Assembly (NCBI GenBank): GCA_011009095.1
Contig: VTPC01090570.1
Coordinates: 557,233 to 621,232 of the forward strand
Reading direction: 5' to 3'
Source of the DNA: Ignelater luminosus
Taxonomy: Eukaryota > Arthropoda > Insecta > Coleoptera > Elateridae
DNA: 64,000 bases
In this document: positions 60,591-64,000 of the stretch, one piece after another
Layout of the letters: every line of letters starts with the position of its first letter
How positions within the stretch are numbered: the first letter of the stretch is position 1
The notes under the pieces: model-generated
What the model was told of the DNA's origin: nothing
Seen by the model: only the letters and a program-made list of their open reading frames with translations
Database searches by the model: none
Made by a program: the position numbers and the translations under genes

Positions 60591-63563
60591 TGAGTTTGGA
60601 TTGCTGTAATTGAAAAAATGTTTGGTGTGTAAGCCAGTCATTGAGTAAAAAATGGGAAAAATGCTCTGATCACAGTTAGCAAAAATGTGATCTGTCTGTC
60701 TGTTTGATGGGTGTTTGAGCTTACGCAGAGGATTGTGTTGTTAAATGTTGAAGTGAGAGTTTGTCGAGCAGTTTATGATCCATAATTGTTGTTACAATCT
60801 GTTGCAGAGTATTTCAATAGATAGCATAATCAAAGTAGCAATAAAATTGTGTTGGGTGATACAGGTTTGTGAGTTAAGTTGAAGACTGGTCTAAAGTTGC
60901 AATTACTGAGTTTATCGAGCAAGTTTTAAATGAGGTTAGCATCGGTAAACATTTTGTTGTTTGTCGGAATAGTATTTTCCTCTTGTATGGTAGTATAATT
61001 TAGTAACAATCTTTCCTTATTTGATCTGATTTCATTTACTTAAATAAAGGTAAATATTTACAGATAATTCGTTTAAGAAGTAACAACTCAAGATAGATAG
61101 AAAAGTGTTTAGTCTAAAGTAAATGTTGAATCTTAGAAATTTTTGATTTTTATACAAGGATAAGGCAATTTAATCATAGAATTGTGTTTGTCTTTTCTCA
61201 TTGCTAACTTGAGTTTTGTAAAGTCCTTTATAAATTAATGCTTTAAAAATTTCACCGAAAAATATTGCGTGAGTTTGAAGTTTTTATCTGCTTTTGAAAC
61301 TGTTATGATTATTTGGAATTTATTGTAGAATTACAGAAGGAAAAATCTTAATAATTTCATAGCTGACTGAAGTAACTGATATCCTTGATTATCTGATGAT
61401 ATACAGGGTTCTTGAGGGTTAATTCCTAGAATCAAAATACACCGACTAAATCCAATTTGCCATAAGCAGAATTGCTTTCTTAAGAAGCTATTCTAAGCAC
61501 AATAATTCAGAAACTACCATTAGAATTAGCTGAAACAAGCGCATGGTTTTACAATACATAATTATAGAAGGCGCCTAGCTATGCCACTTTGACACATTTA
61601 TTGAATAGTGAATATTTTATAGGCCGTGCTGAGCAGTACTATCTAATTTATATTTCAATTTTTCACCTTCTGTAGACAATACTTTATCTATGTTGCATCT
61701 AAAAGTTTTACAACATGTCTTTGTGTAGTGTGAAGCAAGCAATCTATAACTACATTTACTTCTCTAACCTGACTTCGTGAAACTTTACACTAGATGCAAT
61801 AAAATACAACACAATAAGTATAAAATAAATTTCATAGGTAACTCGATTCATATTTTGATGCAATATATCACAAGCACGAGAAAATTCTTTAAAGAAAACA
61901 TTTCTTATAATCTTTTTTTTAAGTTTTTATAATTTAAACAATAGGAAATAATAGTTCTGAAATTAAATTACAAATTACTGCGCTTTCGTTTCTGGAGATT
62001 TACTAATAGCCGAGTGAATGGTGTCTGAAAAGTAAAAATAATCATTTGCAGCCCTAATAAGAATCTTCAGCAGACAAAACAAGTTAAAAATAAATAAATT
62101 ACACAAAAAAGCGCCTTAAGTTAATTTGTAGCAGAGTGTTTCTAAACGTGGCATTTTGTCAATTTCCATCTAGAATTCAAACATCTGACTAGCATCAAAA
62201 TACAAATTGAACACATTTGCTTTGCATATTTGCCTCTTTATATAAACTCGGTGGTTGTGGAGCACGGAAGTTGAGGGTGAGCGCGAAACGAAGTACAATT
62301 TATAGTAAAGATATACACTAACAAGATAGTTAGTTAAGAAGATAAATATACGGAAAGACAGTTTAGTTACCGAAGTTTTTGTTGAAGAACGATGAACGAC
62401 TGGGACAAAAAATAGATAATAGTTCAGCGGTACCGTCTGTTTGAGAGTCAAAAAAGCAAACTTCACTATACGGAACAGAGACAAAAGTAGAATTAAAATT
62501 TCATTCTACCCTTTGCACTAGAAAAGCTGCATTAAATAATGGATATTAAAACCTTTTAATGTGTTGCCTGAAACATATAAAACCAACATAAAAGGTATTA
62601 CGACGAAAATATTACACAACTCTATGACCCAAGCAAAGTTAAATTCAGAATTGCTTTATGTTCTAAATTAATTATTCACCTTTTACTGTTCTTTGAAAGG
62701 AAGGTCTTTGTTTTACATGTTTTGGTTTATCTTTCTACATTTCGTTTATTTTCATAAATCCAAAATTAAAGTTAAACTCTTAATTATGTTCTTCGCTGTA
62801 GTAATCAATATAGAAGGCGCTAATAACCTCACTTTGTGCTTGTGATGGTTCGGGTTTTATTTACAGTAATCAATAAATATAAATATTATAAAGCTTTCAC
62901 TTCAACCTACCATTATTTCTTTATTAGTGTTCAGTTTTTGTATTACTTTGAATATGATTAATATTTTAATTAGTGAATTTATTAACGCCAGAATCAAATT
63001 CAAGGAATATTACGTTTTCCATTAGACAAAACAATATGTGCTTAAAGTAAACGAGTATAATAATTATTTGATTATCAACTCTAATATATTTTCTTCTAAT
63101 TTTCTAAACTTAAAAATCTTGATTATATCTAGAATGCTTATAAGAAACAGTAACGGCTAGTAGCTTTTTATTAGGGGAGAGCAACATAAATAATTAAATA
63201 TAACTAATAGAACTCACCTTAGTGACCTCTGAAGATTTCTATCTATAATGGACATAATGGGCAGAATCTCTGAAAAACTACAGCAGTAAACTGACATGGC
63301 ATCTTTCCTAAGAAATCTCGAAAAAATAAAAAATTGATATTAAGAAGATAATGGAAAAGGATGGTAATATTGACATCCAAATCTATGACTCCTGTCTGCA
63401 TATATAATAATCAAACGATTTGATGATTAGGTAACTAGTTCAAATCCAATGCAAAGGAGACTTATTTCGTTTATATTTCAGGTAACAAGCTAAATGCAAA
63501 GGTGGTTACAGGCAAGTTGATGAAATACCACACCATCCATTTTGTAAGCTTTAAGGAGATGTC
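60591..63563. other. Intergenic, nothing firmly recognised
   Basis: AT-rich. TACAGGGTT near 61403 is one base off the recurring terminus motif. A TATATAAAG box is readable on the minus strand near 62240, without a supported gene behind it. Confidence 0.4.
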
Positions 63564-63565
63564 TA

Positions 63566-64000
63566 CGAGGGTCGTTTGAAAAGTCCGTGCAAAAATAAAA
63601 ACTACTTAATTGTTTGGGGTAAACCTTTTTTATTTTTCAACATAGTTTCCTTTTAGGCTTATACACTTCGTCCAACGCTGCTCTAGTTTGTTGATCCCTT
63701 CTGAATAATAGGATTTGTCCAAGTCTGAAAAATAACCATTCGTTTCTGCAATCACCTCCTCGTTTGAATAAAATCTTTTTCCCGCCAGATATTTCTTCAA
63801 ATTGGGGAACAAATAGTAGTCCGAGGGAGCCAAGTCTGGAGAATAGGGGGGATGTGAAACGAGTTGGAACCCTATTTCCATTAATTTTGCGACCACAACT
63901 GCTGAGGCGTGAGCTGGTGCGTTGTCGTGATGGAAAAAGAGTTTTTTGTGGGCCAATCGTGGGCGTTTTTCTTGCAGCTCGAGATGCCTACAGCACTAGC
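63566..64000 (-). mobile_element. mariner element, 3' part (runs off the window)
   Basis: The terminus CGAGGGTCGTTTGAAAAGTC with TA at 63564-63565 is a typical mariner end. The transposase C-terminal part follows on the minus strand. The rest of the element lies beyond base 64000. Confidence 0.9.
63630..63995 (-). pseudogene. mariner (DD34D) transposase, C-terminal part
   Basis: Reads LQEKRPRLAHKK, then LFFHHDNAPAHASAVVVAKL with the second catalytic Asp, HPPYSPDLAPSDYYLFPNLK with the third (34 residues between them), and the end EQRWTKCISLKGNYVEK. The first Asp would be outside the window. Upstream, a TAG occurs in frame at 63996-63998, so this copy is probably broken even though the visible 3' part is clean. 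The apparent start at 63956 is a TTG inside the frame, not a real start. Confidence 0.85.

Noticed and set aside
1-64000. CRISPR arrays, operons, riboswitches or bacterial-type signals
   Set aside because: No regularly spaced direct repeats or prokaryotic gene structure; the window is plainly eukaryotic.

Overview
The window looks like one piece of an AT-rich insect chromosome, probably a beetle (that order-level guess is soft). The evidence is a spliced fibroblast growth factor receptor gene with short GT-AG introns, and many decayed insect-type transposons: mariner and IS630-Tc1-mariner relatives, hAT, Sola/DUF7869-like, BEL/Pao, and Jockey/R1/CR1-like non-LTR elements. Only one cellular gene is recognisable.

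Region 1 (1-12.5 kb, + strand) holds the 3' part of an FGFR gene. Its exons encode an acid box and Ig2, two alternative first halves of Ig3, the second half of Ig3, the transmembrane segment, the juxtamembrane segment and a complete split tyrosine kinase. The stop is at 11151-11153, followed by an AT-rich 3' UTR. The signal peptide and any Ig1 lie upstream of base 1. The exons at 942-1138 and 2751-2902 encode the same half-domain. Both enter in phase 1 and leave in phase 0, and joining both together gives an early stop. They therefore read as mutually exclusive exons, at the position of vertebrate IIIa rather than the vertebrate IIIb/IIIc switch. This is the most interesting feature of the window.

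Region 2 (12.5-28.7 kb) is intergenic and transposon-rich. It holds a defective DD41D-type IS630-Tc1-mariner element (copy A, +), a hAT/DUF4371 relic, a non-LTR fragment, a 5' half (copy C, +) and a 3' half (copy B, -) of the same DD41D family whose ends share a 16-bp inverted repeat, a decayed mariner between them, and another transposase fragment.

Region 3 (28.7-42.3 kb) holds a 3.2-kb element with matched terminal inverted repeats and a multi-exon DUF7869/Sola-like transposase pseudogene. It also holds a BEL/Pao gag-protease piece, an R1/I-like reverse transcriptase relic, an IS630-type transposase relic, a GC-rich Jockey-like ORF2 with a damaged active site, and a foldback (palindromic) MITE.

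Region 4 (42.3-64 kb) is mostly anonymous AT-rich DNA with scattered, strongly decayed retrotransposon pieces. It ends in a mariner that runs off the right edge. No RNA gene, CRISPR array or second host gene could be supported. All calls were made by reading translations by eye; no database search was run.
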